A stretch of 64,000 nucleotides of DNA from Flavobacterium sp. MK4S-17 (lineage in GTDB: Bacteria; Bacteroidota; Bacteroidia; Flavobacteriales; Flavobacteriaceae), in the NCBI RefSeq assembly GCF_009848495.1, contig NZ_WWEP01000034.1:1-64000 (forward strand), written 5' to 3'. Made by a program: the position numbers and the translations under genes. How positions within the stretch are numbered: the first letter of the stretch is position 1; each line of letters begins with the position of its first letter. Of the stretch, positions 53,078 through 61,689 are shown one piece after another. The notes beneath the pieces are model-generated. The model searched no databases. It was not told where the DNA came from and saw only the letters and a list, made by a program, of their open reading frames with translations.

Positions 53078-54988
53078 ATGGTAGTCCTACTTTGTTTTTT
53101 CCTCTTTCAAATAGCTATTTTGAAAAGATTGCCAAATTACAGCTTTAAACAAAATATATTAATTGCCACGCTTCTTTTTAGTGCAGTAATAGTTTCCTTG
53201 GTTGAAGTTTTAAGCTTGTTTAATTCGTTAAATTTATATTCGGTCGCTACATTCTGGGCTGTATTTCTTCTGTTAACTTCAATATACCTTTTTAAAACAT
53301 TTAGTAATATTAAGTCGGTAATTGCTAAAAAAGTAAGTACTATAAAGGGAATATATAATTCGCTTAATTTAATTAACAAAATATTGCTTTGGGTAATTAT
53401 TGCCATGATGAGCCTGCTATTGTTTCAGGGTATAATATATCCCCCAAACAACTGGGATTCACTAAGCTACCATATGTCACGTATAATGTTTTGGTTGGGT
53501 AATGAATCTGTAAATCACTTTCCTACTTTTATACTAAGGCATTTATACCAGCCGCCATTGGCAGAGTATTATATATTAAACATAAATTTATTAAATGGTA
53601 ATGATTACTTTGCCAACAGTGTGCAATGGCTATTTTTATTGCTTACAATATTAGCTTCATGGTCTGTTCTGGAATATTTTAAAGTAAGCTGGAATTATAA
53701 AATTTTAAATGCATTTTTAATAGTTACCATTCCATCGGTACTACTCCAGGCAAGCACAACAAAAAATGACATTGTTTGCAGCTTTTTCATAATAACATCA
53801 ATTTATTTTTGTTTAAAAGCTTATTACATCCCTGCCTTCAGAAATTTTATTTTTTTAGGTATGTCAGCAGGCTTTGCCTTTTTTACAAAAGGTACAGGCT
53901 ATATGTTTATGGCTCCGGTATTAATAATTTTTTCTACAGCTATAGTTATACAGGTTTTCAGTACCCATAATTTTAAGTCTATATATAAAGGCCTAGCTGC
54001 TATTATAATTATTATACTCATTAATGCAGGCCTGTATATTAGAAATTATAATATAAATCATAACATTTTGACTATTGATGAAATTGAGGGCAAAATGTAT
54101 TCAAATGATAAAATGAATGCGAAGCTATTGCTTTCTAATATCATTAAAAACTCCGGGCTTCACCTGGGTTATCCCATCGGTGAAAAATCTGATGAATTTA
54201 TCAGGGATTTACACAAAAAGCTAAATATAGATATTAACGATGGGGCTACTAATTATAATAATGCAAATTATCAATTGCCTGTTAATATTACTACACACGA
54301 GGATTTGGTGCCTAATCTTATACATTACATATTAACATTATTAAGTTGTATTGCATTACTCTGCTTTATGTTAAGATATAAAAAAAACAAACTAGCACTT
54401 TTATTTGGCCTTACTATACTGCTTCAAATAATCTTCTTTTGTGGCTATTTAAAATGGCAACCGTGGCATACCCGGCTGCATATACCAATTTTTATACTCA
54501 GTACCATATTAATAACTGTGGTTTCAATGCGCATTAAGTGGTACCGCTATATTGTGTTTGCAACCCTGCCCTTACTGGCATATGGTTTTTATTTTAACTG
54601 TTTTTACAATAATATAAGGCCAATTATTAAAAGCCCTTATACCCTTAATTTAAAACCAGGTACTAACCGGTATAAAAAATATTTTGCCAATCAGCTGCAC
54701 CTCTATGATGATTATGTAAAAATAGCAGACATGATATATAATGATATGCCTGAAAAAATGGGCATAACATTAGGCGACTGGGAATATCCGTTGTTTACAA
54801 ACTTTTATTATAATCATGTAAAATTAGTTACTTTGCAGGTAGATAATGTAACTAAAAAAATTCCTCAGGATATAAGCAATATTGACTGTATAGTTACAGG
54901 CTATAACAAAAGTTCAATTAATATTAACGATACAGTATATATAAACCAAACGCCTGAAAATAACCATATCTGGTATTATAAAAAATGA
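53078..54988 (+). CDS. GT39-like membrane glycosyltransferase (GT-C fold)
   Basis: 636 residues, about 11 membrane helices. The first periplasmic loop has YPPNNWDSLSYHMSRIMFWL and LRHLYQPPLAEYYIL, like ArnT/PMT family members: an Asp near the start, then a Tyr-His pair, then a proline-rich PPLAEY. A C-terminal soluble domain ends the chain. It shares this N-terminal pattern with the gene before, so the two may be paralogues. The stop overlaps the next start by four bases (ATGA). Confidence 0.78.
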   Translation: MVVLLCFFLFQIAILKRLPNYSFKQNILIATLLFSAVIVSLVEVLSLFNSLNLYSVATFWAVFLLLTSIYLFKTFSNIKSVIAKKVSTIKGIYNSLNLINKILLWVIIAMMSLLLFQGIIYPPNNWDSLSYHMSRIMFWLGNESVNHFPTFILRHLYQPPLAEYYILNINLLNGNDYFANSVQWLFLLLTILASWSVLEYFKVSWNYKILNAFLIVTIPSVLLQASTTKNDIVCSFFIITSIYFCLKAYYIPAFRNFIFLGMSAGFAFFTKGTGYMFMAPVLIIFSTAIVIQVFSTHNFKSIYKGLAAIIIIILINAGLYIRNYNINHNILTIDEIEGKMYSNDKMNAKLLLSNIIKNSGLHLGYPIGEKSDEFIRDLHKKLNIDINDGATNYNNANYQLPVNITTHEDLVPNLIHYILTLLSCIALLCFMLRYKKNKLALLFGLTILLQIIFFCGYLKWQPWHTRLHIPIFILSTILITVVSMRIKWYRYIVFATLPLLAYGFYFNCFYNNIRPIIKSPYTLNLKPGTNRYKKYFANQLHLYDDYVKIADMIYNDMPEKMGITLGDWEYPLFTNFYYNHVKLVTLQVDNVTKKIPQDISNIDCIVTGYNKSSININDTVYINQTPENNHIWYYKK

Positions 54989-56160
54989 GAATCTCTATAA
55001 AAAAATATCTTCTTTACTCTTCAATTTTTGCCATTTTTACAGAGCTATTCTATTTTAAATTAGGTATTGACTGGAAATTACTATACTTAATAATCATTAC
55101 AAATTTTGTATTGCTTATACGTTTAAAAAAACTTCAGTTCAACAAATATTTTTTTTTAATACTGGCAGGATTATTTATTCATGCTGTTATAGCCAATACT
55201 ATAATCGGGGTTCCGTATAAATATATGCTTGCCCAGCTTATAGGCATTACTATATTGGGAACTTATTATTATAATTTTATTTCCTTATATAAAACTAGTG
55301 AACTAATTCCTGTATATTTAAAAATGTGCCTCTATGCGGCCATATTAGGCTATATAATGTATTTTCTCAGGATAAACCTTAACGATGGCCGCCTGCAAAG
55401 TATATTTACCGAACCTGCACACTATGTGGTAGTGGTTTTACCGGCATGCTACTACTATTTAAAGCAAAAGCAATACTGGCTTTTCCTGATTATATTTGGC
55501 ACACTTATACTATCTAATTCATCTATAGGTTACATCGGCTGCGCGTTAATGTTTGTAATACCAAATCTTTCAGTAAAAAGAGTAGTTTCTTTACTGGCAG
55601 CAGTCCCCTTGGTAATAGGGATTCTATATTATATCTATCAGGAATATCCCTTTTTTAAAATGCGGGTAGAAGAAACGTATGAATCGCTCAACGTTATCAA
55701 TACAGGAAAATTTGATGACCAGACAAACCTTAGTTCTTATGCCTTAATAAGCAATTTAAATGTAGCGCGTCATAATCTGGAAGACCATCCGCTGGGCAGT
55801 GGTATAGGAAGCCATGTTTATATGCACAATAATGTATACTATAGCGGCATTCGCCCGCCGGAGTATATAAGGATACAAAAAAAGCATCTTATAAACTCTG
55901 CTGATGCCAACTCCCTTTTTACACGGATGATTTCGGAAATGGGCTTATTAGGGCTTGCGCTAATTATATTTTTACTTGTAAAGGCATCCAAAGTATATTC
56001 CAGTAAGGAAATGGCTTTAGCTCAGGGTATTTTTATTTATTTCCTTTTAAAATTGTTTAGGGAAGGACATTATTTCCCGCCGGAGTTTTACTTTTTTATC
56101 TGGTTATTTTACTTTATATACCAGGAAAACAAAAATCAGGTAAAAGCCGAGGCAGCTTAA
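54985..56160 (+). CDS. Wzy-like polysaccharide polymerase
   Basis: A 391-residue membrane protein with about 10 helices and one large periplasmic loop (about 235-310) containing GSGIGSHVYMHNNVYYSGIR, the typical Wzy/WaaL loop with conserved Gly-Ser-Gly and His. It would polymerise the flipped repeat units. The gene ends with a stop that shares TTAA with the stop of the convergent GT4 gene. Confidence 0.83.
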   Translation: MRISIKKYLLYSSIFAIFTELFYFKLGIDWKLLYLIIITNFVLLIRLKKLQFNKYFFLILAGLFIHAVIANTIIGVPYKYMLAQLIGITILGTYYYNFISLYKTSELIPVYLKMCLYAAILGYIMYFLRINLNDGRLQSIFTEPAHYVVVVLPACYYYLKQKQYWLFLIIFGTLILSNSSIGYIGCALMFVIPNLSVKRVVSLLAAVPLVIGILYYIYQEYPFFKMRVEETYESLNVINTGKFDDQTNLSSYALISNLNVARHNLEDHPLGSGIGSHVYMHNNVYYSGIRPPEYIRIQKKHLINSADANSLFTRMISEMGLLGLALIIFLLVKASKVYSSKEMALAQGIFIYFLLKLFREGHYFPPEFYFFIWLFYFIYQENKNQVKAEAA

Positions 56161-57242
56161 TTATTATAATTCTCTTTATAAAAGGCATATGTTTCCTCGC
56201 AGCATTTTTGCCAACTAAACTTTTTTGACTGGCCAAAACCCTTCTCAATAATCTCTTTTCTGAAATCTTTATTGCTTAAATTCTCAATACCAGATTTAAA
56301 GTCATTAATTGATAAGGTGTCAAATAACAAAGCTGCATCCCCGGCTACTTCCGGTATGGAAGAGTTGTTTAAAGCCAGTACCGGGCAGCCTGCTTTCATA
56401 GCCTCGGCCACTGGTATGCCAAAACCTTCATAACTTGAAGGGTATATAAAAGCCTTAGCATTATTATAAAGAATATTAAGCTCTGAATTCTGGGCATTGG
56501 TTATTACAATTGTTCTTGCTAAAAGCGCTGCGCCTAAAACTTTCAATTCGTTTTCATTAAAGGGTGCACCAACTACAACAAACTGCAGGTTTGGTAATTG
56601 TTTCAGCAGGTTTGCAGCAAAATAAAAATTTTTATAATTAGCGCGGCTTCCTACAAATAATAAAAAGTCTCCTGTTATATTATTACTTTTTAAATAGGGT
56701 TCATATTTATTTAAATCATCTATTTTAAAATACTCCGGGCTTACTCCATTGTATATAACCTCAACCTTTTGATTTTTTTTAGGAGGACAAAAACGTAAAA
56801 GGTCTTTATAGGTATTTTTTGATATACATATTATACCATTTGAATTTTTAATAGAGCTATATTTAAGTTTATTATGAACAAATTGTTTTGCAAGGGAAGA
56901 GTAAAAATTATGGGTAAAATCATGAATTGTAGTAATTTCACAATATGCATTTTTTGCTTTTACAGGCCTGTAGTAGCTGGAGTGGTATAAAAAATATTCA
57001 TTGGTTGTAAGCTTTACAGGAGACAGCCTTGATAAAATATTATTACTACTCTTTTCTGCAATTATACTTTCCGGCTTTATAGGCAGCTGTTTTCTATGAA
57101 AGTTATTCAGTGCAGCCTGCTGCTCAAAAAAAGCAATATCTTCATTTTTATTTAATAAAAACTTAGTGAGTTCAAACCAGTAATTAGATATACCGCCATT
57201 TTGTGATTTGGCGTAAATTATATTATCATAAATAATTTTCAT
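56157..57242 (-). CDS. GT4 glycosyltransferase in reverse orientation
   Basis: A 361-residue GT-B transferase. The C-terminal half has LLFVGSRANYKNFYFAANLL, AFIYPSSYEGFGIPVAEAMK and GCPVLALNNSSIPEVAGDAA, the complete GT4 nucleotide-binding block with the ExFGxxxxE-type motif. It is the only cytoplasmic transferase on this strand among the cluster. It overlaps the Wzy gene by four bases tail to tail. No terminator follows; transcripts would run into the convergent gene. Confidence 0.88.
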   Translation of the reverse strand: MKIIYDNIIYAKSQNGGISNYWFELTKFLLNKNEDIAFFEQQAALNNFHRKQLPIKPESIIAEKSSNNILSRLSPVKLTTNEYFLYHSSYYRPVKAKNAYCEITTIHDFTHNFYSSLAKQFVHNKLKYSSIKNSNGIICISKNTYKDLLRFCPPKKNQKVEVIYNGVSPEYFKIDDLNKYEPYLKSNNITGDFLLFVGSRANYKNFYFAANLLKQLPNLQFVVVGAPFNENELKVLGAALLARTIVITNAQNSELNILYNNAKAFIYPSSYEGFGIPVAEAMKAGCPVLALNNSSIPEVAGDAALLFDTLSINDFKSGIENLSNKDFRKEIIEKGFGQSKKFSWQKCCEETYAFYKENYNN

Positions 57243-57307
57243 GCTTAGCTTACTTTTAGCTCATTTATTCCTACAACATGGTTTATTTTGAGGAAGTACA
57301 AATAAAA

Positions 57308-57332
57308 AAAGAAGTCTTTCAACTTCTTTCTT
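57308..57332 (-). terminator. Terminator of the small lipoprotein gene
   Basis: AAAGAAGT (57308-57315) and ACTTCTTT (57322-57329) flank a 6-base loop; the minus strand then has a long T run. Located 3 bases beyond the lipoprotein stop. It separates this gene from the GT4 gene downstream. Confidence 0.82.
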
Positions 57333-57334
57333 TT

Positions 57335-57859
57335 TTATTTTACATTATCAAATAGCTTTGCCCGCAAGTTATCATTGCCTACAAAGGCCGGCGGATATTT
57401 ATTATCATGGCTCACAATATAGCTTTTATCAGCATCATTCCATTTAAAAGATTCATCTGACATAAAGTATTCTGAATATTTAAAATCACGACCGTCAATA
57501 ACTTTATCACCATTTTTTATACTGATGTTGGTAATCTTTACTTTTAACTGTTCTTTATTTGTACTTACAGTATAAGTAAGGTTTTCCAGAGCGATACCTT
57601 TAGGCATCTCAACTTTTAATAGTTGAGGTTCAGGAGAACCGTTAACTTTAAGGGTAACAGGATTTTCATACTTTACAGTACCATCAACCTCATAATAAAA
57701 AACCAGGCTGTCATTTTTTTCATAAATAGCATCAATCTCAACTACAAAGTTGTTTGGAGTTTCCTTGTTTGCCTCCACAGCTTCAGCATTTTTAGGTTTA
57801 TCTCCACCGCAGGAAACCAAGCCAGCAATAAGAAATAGGAATAATACTTTTGACTTCAT
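57335..57859 (-). CDS. Lipoprotein of unknown function
   Basis: I choose ATG 57859, which gives MKSKVLFLFLIAGLVSCGG with lipid Cys17; the longer frame adds 11 residues before it. The 174-residue product has a mature part of about 158 residues: a linker (PKNAEAVEANKETPNNFV) and an acidic beta-rich domain, perhaps Ig-like. I recognise no family. It is bounded by a consensus promoter and a terminator, so it is an independent single gene within the cluster and could be a later insertion. Confidence 0.8.
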   Translation of the reverse strand: MKSKVLFLFLIAGLVSCGGDKPKNAEAVEANKETPNNFVVEIDAIYEKNDSLVFYYEVDGTVKYENPVTLKVNGSPEPQLLKVEMPKGIALENLTYTVSTNKEQLKVKITNISIKNGDKVIDGRDFKYSEYFMSDESFKWNDADKSYIVSHDNKYPPAFVGNDNLRAKLFDNVK

Positions 57860-57880
57860 TTTTAGTACTTTTTTTTGAAG

Positions 57881-57909
57881 CAAATGTATCATAAAATTTA
57901 ATATTTCAA
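57881..57909 (-). promoter_or_regulatory. Promoter of the small lipoprotein gene
   Basis: On the minus strand TTG (57909-57907), an 18-base spacer, TACATTTG (57888-57881): a complete consensus promoter, 21 bases before the ATG. One of the best in the window. Confidence 0.75.
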
Positions 57910-57952
57910 AATAAATTAAGTGAATTTCAAATTCCCTGATTTTAAAAAAATA

Positions 57953-57960
57953 TATCTTTG
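57953..57960 (+). promoter_or_regulatory. Promoter -7 box of the O-antigen ligase-like gene
   Basis: TATCTTTG is an exact TAnnTTTG match, 47 bases before the ATG at 58008. No TTG is visible at the -33 distance. Confidence 0.45.
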
Positions 57961-58007
57961 TTATTAAAATTAACCTTTAATAAAAAACAACTGGTTTTCA
58001 ATTGTTT

Positions 58008-59252
58008 ATGAAAAAAATTTTAGAGAAGCTGTTTTTATTTTTACTTCCGGCACTATTTACTTTTCCTTTATTTAAAGAAAATATATCAAGCATATTATTA
58101 ATAGCAACTGGTTTAAACACTTTTTTGTATGCAGTGCTCACTAAAAATTATCAAAATATAAGCGGTAAAGTTATTTTTTTAACTATACCTTTTTGGATTA
58201 TACTGCTGTTTTCATTGATTTACTACGATTCATCCCACTTTGGAAATTCATTAAACCACGGATTATTATTTTTATTTTTCCCTATAGTATTTTCATTAAT
58301 ACCCAAAACGTATTTTACTGCAGAAAAGCTTAATTTATATTTTTCAATACTAAAAATATCGTGTTTAATTATTGCCGGAGGATTTGTTATTCTATTCCTG
58401 ATGAAATATGATTATAAGGACTTTTTTGTGTATAAATATGACATCCCCAAGTTCAGGGATTTTGTATATAATGAAATTACATTCTTTAAAATTCATCCTA
58501 CTTATTATACATCTATAGTAGTATTTATCATTGCATTTTCAATGGATAAAATTTTATCCGAAAAAAAATACTCCGAACTTTTATACATATTGCCTTTAAC
58601 CTTTATCACTTTTATGGTACTGTCTAAACTCAATATTATTTTTCTTGGGCTTTTGTTAATTTACATGCTTATATTTCGTAATAACTTTAGCTTTAGGACA
58701 AAAGTAGTAAGTGTCAGTACTCTTTTTATAGTAATAATAACACTTGCATTAACTGTTCCCGGAATAAAGCATAGATTCAGGGAAATATATACCAGTTATA
58801 ATAACCCTCCCAAAGGCTTAGCTTATGATTCTACAAATATTCGAATAGCACTTATAAAGTGCAATTTGGAAGTGGCAAAAGAAAATTTTATTACCGGTAT
58901 AGGGTTTTCAGACATTTTAAATACGCTACATGAATGCCAAAGCAGTAATTATGATGCAGGGTTTTATAAAAATAAAAAATACCTAACTCATAATTATTTT
59001 TTCTATATACTGATAACAACCGGTATATTCGGGCTGCTCGCCTTTATATATTATTGTTTTATAGTAGTAAGGAAATCTATTGCTATCAATCGTTTTCTTC
59101 TTTATGTCATGCTGGTTAATGTTTTTCTGGTTTGCCTCACCGAAGATTTTTTTTACCGGCATTACGGCCTGTTTTATTTCAGCCTTATTTTAATGACATT
59201 CATAGGTTGGTATCAGCAAAATAATACAACAGTAAATAAAAAAGCCTTGTAA
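58008..59252 (+). CDS. O-antigen ligase family protein (WaaL/Wzy superfamily)
   Basis: A 414-residue membrane protein with about 11 helices. The start is ATG 58008; an in-frame TTG two codons earlier is not needed. The long periplasmic loop has ENFITGIGFSDILNTLHECQ and KKYLTHNYFFYILITTGIFG, the THNxFxxxL block of O-antigen ligases. It may ligate polymer to lipid A core or act as a second polymerase. The final codons are part of the 55-base palindrome. Confidence 0.83.
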   Translation: MKKILEKLFLFLLPALFTFPLFKENISSILLIATGLNTFLYAVLTKNYQNISGKVIFLTIPFWIILLFSLIYYDSSHFGNSLNHGLLFLFFPIVFSLIPKTYFTAEKLNLYFSILKISCLIIAGGFVILFLMKYDYKDFFVYKYDIPKFRDFVYNEITFFKIHPTYYTSIVVFIIAFSMDKILSEKKYSELLYILPLTFITFMVLSKLNIIFLGLLLIYMLIFRNNFSFRTKVVSVSTLFIVIITLALTVPGIKHRFREIYTSYNNPPKGLAYDSTNIRIALIKCNLEVAKENFITGIGFSDILNTLHECQSSNYDAGFYKNKKYLTHNYFFYILITTGIFGLLAFIYYCFIVVRKSIAINRFLLYVMLVNVFLVCLTEDFFYRHYGLFYFSLILMTFIGWYQQNNTTVNKKAL

Positions 59253-59280
59253 ATTACAAGGCTTTTTTATTTACTGTTGT
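59226..59280. terminator. Perfect 27-base inverted repeat, bidirectional terminator
   Basis: Arms 59226-59252 and 59254-59280 are exact reverse complements around one central A. The GC core is AAGCCTTG with A and T runs on both sides, so it ends transcripts in both directions. It also codes: the left arm is the last 9 codons of the ligase gene, including its stop, and the right arm covers the wzz stop and last codons. Confidence 0.92.
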
Positions 59281-60251
59281 TCTGTTTCCTTTAATTTCTC
59301 TCTTTTGTAAAATTTTATCAGGAATACAACCATAAAGTATAATAGTATAAATAGTATTGGTAAAATAAATTTCAATTTGCCATTAATACCTTTAGTATTT
59401 TTAATATTCAGCACTACACTGCTTTCTTTCACCAGGCTATCAATATTTATTAAACCTATTTTACTTTCAGCAACTGTTTGCAACAGTAATTGTTTGGTGG
59501 TAATAATATCATTAATTTCTGTGCTTTCATTAATATTTACAACAGCATTTTTATTTTGTGCCATCGATTTTGAATATTTTGAAATCAGAGAATCAATCTG
59601 GGTAATCATCTTGGTGGAATTTACAATCTTATTCTTCACATTTTGTATAGATGCTTCTTTAATCTTGGTGTAATATTCGCTCTGATTAATATATTTTAAA
59701 ATAGGATCTATAAATTTATCCCTCCTGGCTGCTTTAGATGTAGTAATTTTAATTTTATGCATTGTATAATTAATGCTGGTTACTTCATCCTCAATAATTT
59801 TATTTATATCGCCATCTTCAGCCATTAACTTTATAAGTTCAAAGTTCTGTTCATCACCGCTAATAAAGCCGTAAATATCGTTAACAGGCTCTATTTCAAT
59901 TTCTACAAGTAATGTTGAGTCCTTTATACCTATAGCTTTAAAAAACTCGTCATCATTCTCTTTAAGTTTTGAATTGAGCAGATTTACTTTAGAGTAAACA
60001 TATTCAGTAATTCCAAAATTTGGAATTACCATCACTTCATGGTCATAAACTTTTATTTTTTTATCTAATAATAAGCCTAAACCGGCTCCTAATACAAATA
60101 ATATAATTAAGGCTGCAATATTTTTTTTTATAAAAACAAGAACCCTGTACAACCAGTTAAGGAAGCCATTATATGCCTGCCCCGCCTTTTTAGAAATTTG
60201 AGAAAGATCAATCTCCTGGTCTTTAACATCATTCGGAGTATTTGCACTCAT
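59271..60251 (-). CDS. Wzz-like chain-length determinant
   Basis: A 326-residue polysaccharide co-polymerase with two membrane helices (about 42-62 and 298-318) around a periplasmic coiled-coil domain. The N-terminal segment has NIAALIILFVLGAGLGLLLD. The second helix region has LKFILPILFILLYFMVVFLI after a proline-poor stretch. No tyrosine kinase domain is fused. It should control polymer length with the Wzy-like proteins. It follows rmlD by 12 bases and ends in the 55-base palindrome. Confidence 0.83.
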   Translation of the reverse strand: MSANTPNDVKDQEIDLSQISKKAGQAYNGFLNWLYRVLVFIKKNIAALIILFVLGAGLGLLLDKKIKVYDHEVMVIPNFGITEYVYSKVNLLNSKLKENDDEFFKAIGIKDSTLLVEIEIEPVNDIYGFISGDEQNFELIKLMAEDGDINKIIEDEVTSINYTMHKIKITTSKAARRDKFIDPILKYINQSEYYTKIKEASIQNVKNKIVNSTKMITQIDSLISKYSKSMAQNKNAVVNINESTEINDIITTKQLLLQTVAESKIGLINIDSLVKESSVVLNIKNTKGINGKLKFILPILFILLYFMVVFLIKFYKREKLKETEQQ

Positions 60252-60263
60252 ATTATTTTATAT

Positions 60264-61112
60264 TTATATTATTTTAATAGGCTTTAAGCTTTGTGCCCAG
60301 TCATTAATTTTTATACCAAAATTATTTATAATCTTATTCTTATCTAAAACACTGTAAGCAGGCCTTTTTGCTGGCGTAGGATAAGATGATGCAGGTATAG
60401 GGTGTAAAGCTATATTAATTTCATTAATCTCAAATATTTTTTTTGCAAAATCATACCAGGAAGCCTTCCCTTCATTACTGAAATTATAAATTCCAAACTT
60501 TGAGTTATCATGCGTTATAATATGCAGAAGTACAAAGGCAAGGTCAATAGCGTTGGTAGGTGTCCCGGTTTGATCATTAACTACATTAATTTCATTTTTT
60601 TCATGAGCAAGCCTTAGCATTGTTTTCATAAAATTATTGCCAAAATCCGAATAAAGCCATGAAGTCCTTATTATATAATAATTCCTCATTTCCGCAGCTA
60701 TTTTTATTTCGCCATCCAGTTTTGTTTTACCATATACATTTAACGGATTAGGAACATCCATTTCCTTGTACGGTGTGGTATTAAGCCCGTCAAAAACAAA
60801 ATCTGTTGAAATATGAAGTAACACTGTATTGTGCTTTTTACAAATGGCGGCAATATTGCCTGCGCCAACAGCATTAACTGCATAGGCTTTATCCGCCTCT
60901 ACCTCTGCCCTGTCAACAGCCGTATAGGCTGCTGTATTTATACAGTAATCCGGTTTAATCTTCTCAAATAACTTTTCAATTTGATCAATATTGGTAATAT
61001 CAGCTTCTGTCCTCGCTGCATAATATATTATAAAACTATTGTAATTCCCTGCTACAGATTTAATTGCTTGGCCTAACTGTCCGTCAGCTCCTGTTACAAG
61101 TACTTTTACCAT
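60264..61112 (-). CDS. rfbD: dTDP-4-dehydrorhamnose reductase
   Basis: Last step of dTDP-L-rhamnose synthesis: NADPH reduction of the 4-keto sugar. The 282-residue product has VLVTGADGQLGQAI (nucleotide-binding), INTAAYTAVDRAE, HISTDFVFDG and the catalytic NVYGKTKLDGE (Tyr and Lys). Complete. It overlaps rfbC by 7 bases. rfbA and rfbB are not in the window. Confidence 0.95.
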   Translation of the reverse strand: MVKVLVTGADGQLGQAIKSVAGNYNSFIIYYAARTEADITNIDQIEKLFEKIKPDYCINTAAYTAVDRAEVEADKAYAVNAVGAGNIAAICKKHNTVLLHISTDFVFDGLNTTPYKEMDVPNPLNVYGKTKLDGEIKIAAEMRNYYIIRTSWLYSDFGNNFMKTMLRLAHEKNEINVVNDQTGTPTNAIDLAFVLLHIITHDNSKFGIYNFSNEGKASWYDFAKKIFEINEINIALHPIPASSYPTPAKRPAYSVLDKNKIINNFGIKINDWAQSLKPIKII

Positions 61113-61657
61113 ATTTTTAAGGCTTTGGAAAATTCAGGCTGATTTTTATCCTTTTCTGATATTATAAGCTGCTCTACAGGAATTTGCCAGTTTATGTTAA
61201 GCATTTGGTCACTAAATAATATTCCTGTTTCATGCTCCTTATTGTAATAATTGTCGCATTTATAAAAAACCGTGGCAGTATCACTTACTACCACAAATCC
61301 GTGGGCAAAGCCACGCGGTATAAAAAATTGTCTTTTATTGTCGCCTGATAGTATTACTGAGCTGTATTGCCCATATGTTTTTGATTCGGGACGGATATCA
61401 ACTGCTACATCCAGTATTTCTCCATCCAAAACAGAAACCAGTTTAGCCTGTGCAAATTCTCCTGTTTGGTAATGAAGCCCCCGCAAAACACCCTTAGTTG
61501 AGTATGACCTGTTATCCTGAACAAAATGCACATCAATACCTGTTTCATTGTGGAATTGCCTTTCATTAAAGCTTTCCATAAAATAGCCCCTGTCATCATA
61601 AATAACTTTCGGCTCAATTAAAAGGCATCCTTCAAGATGGGTATGCATTATTTTCAT
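61106..61657 (-). CDS. rfbC: dTDP-4-dehydrorhamnose 3,5-epimerase
   Basis: Third step of dTDP-L-rhamnose synthesis. A 183-residue cupin-like beta protein with YFMESFNERQF, NRSYSTKGVLRGLHYQTGE (His of the base), VAVDIRPESKTYGQYSSVIL, and PRGFAHGFVV. These are the standard RmlC blocks and the catalytic residues are kept. It leads the rfbC-rfbD-wzz operon. Start ATG at 61657; a second Met at residue 4 is possible. Confidence 0.95.
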   Translation of the reverse strand: MKIMHTHLEGCLLIEPKVIYDDRGYFMESFNERQFHNETGIDVHFVQDNRSYSTKGVLRGLHYQTGEFAQAKLVSVLDGEILDVAVDIRPESKTYGQYSSVILSGDNKRQFFIPRGFAHGFVVVSDTATVFYKCDNYYNKEHETGILFSDQMLNINWQIPVEQLIISEKDKNQPEFSKALKIW

Positions 61658-61689
61658 AATACATTTATGTTTTTATAATTATTATATCG

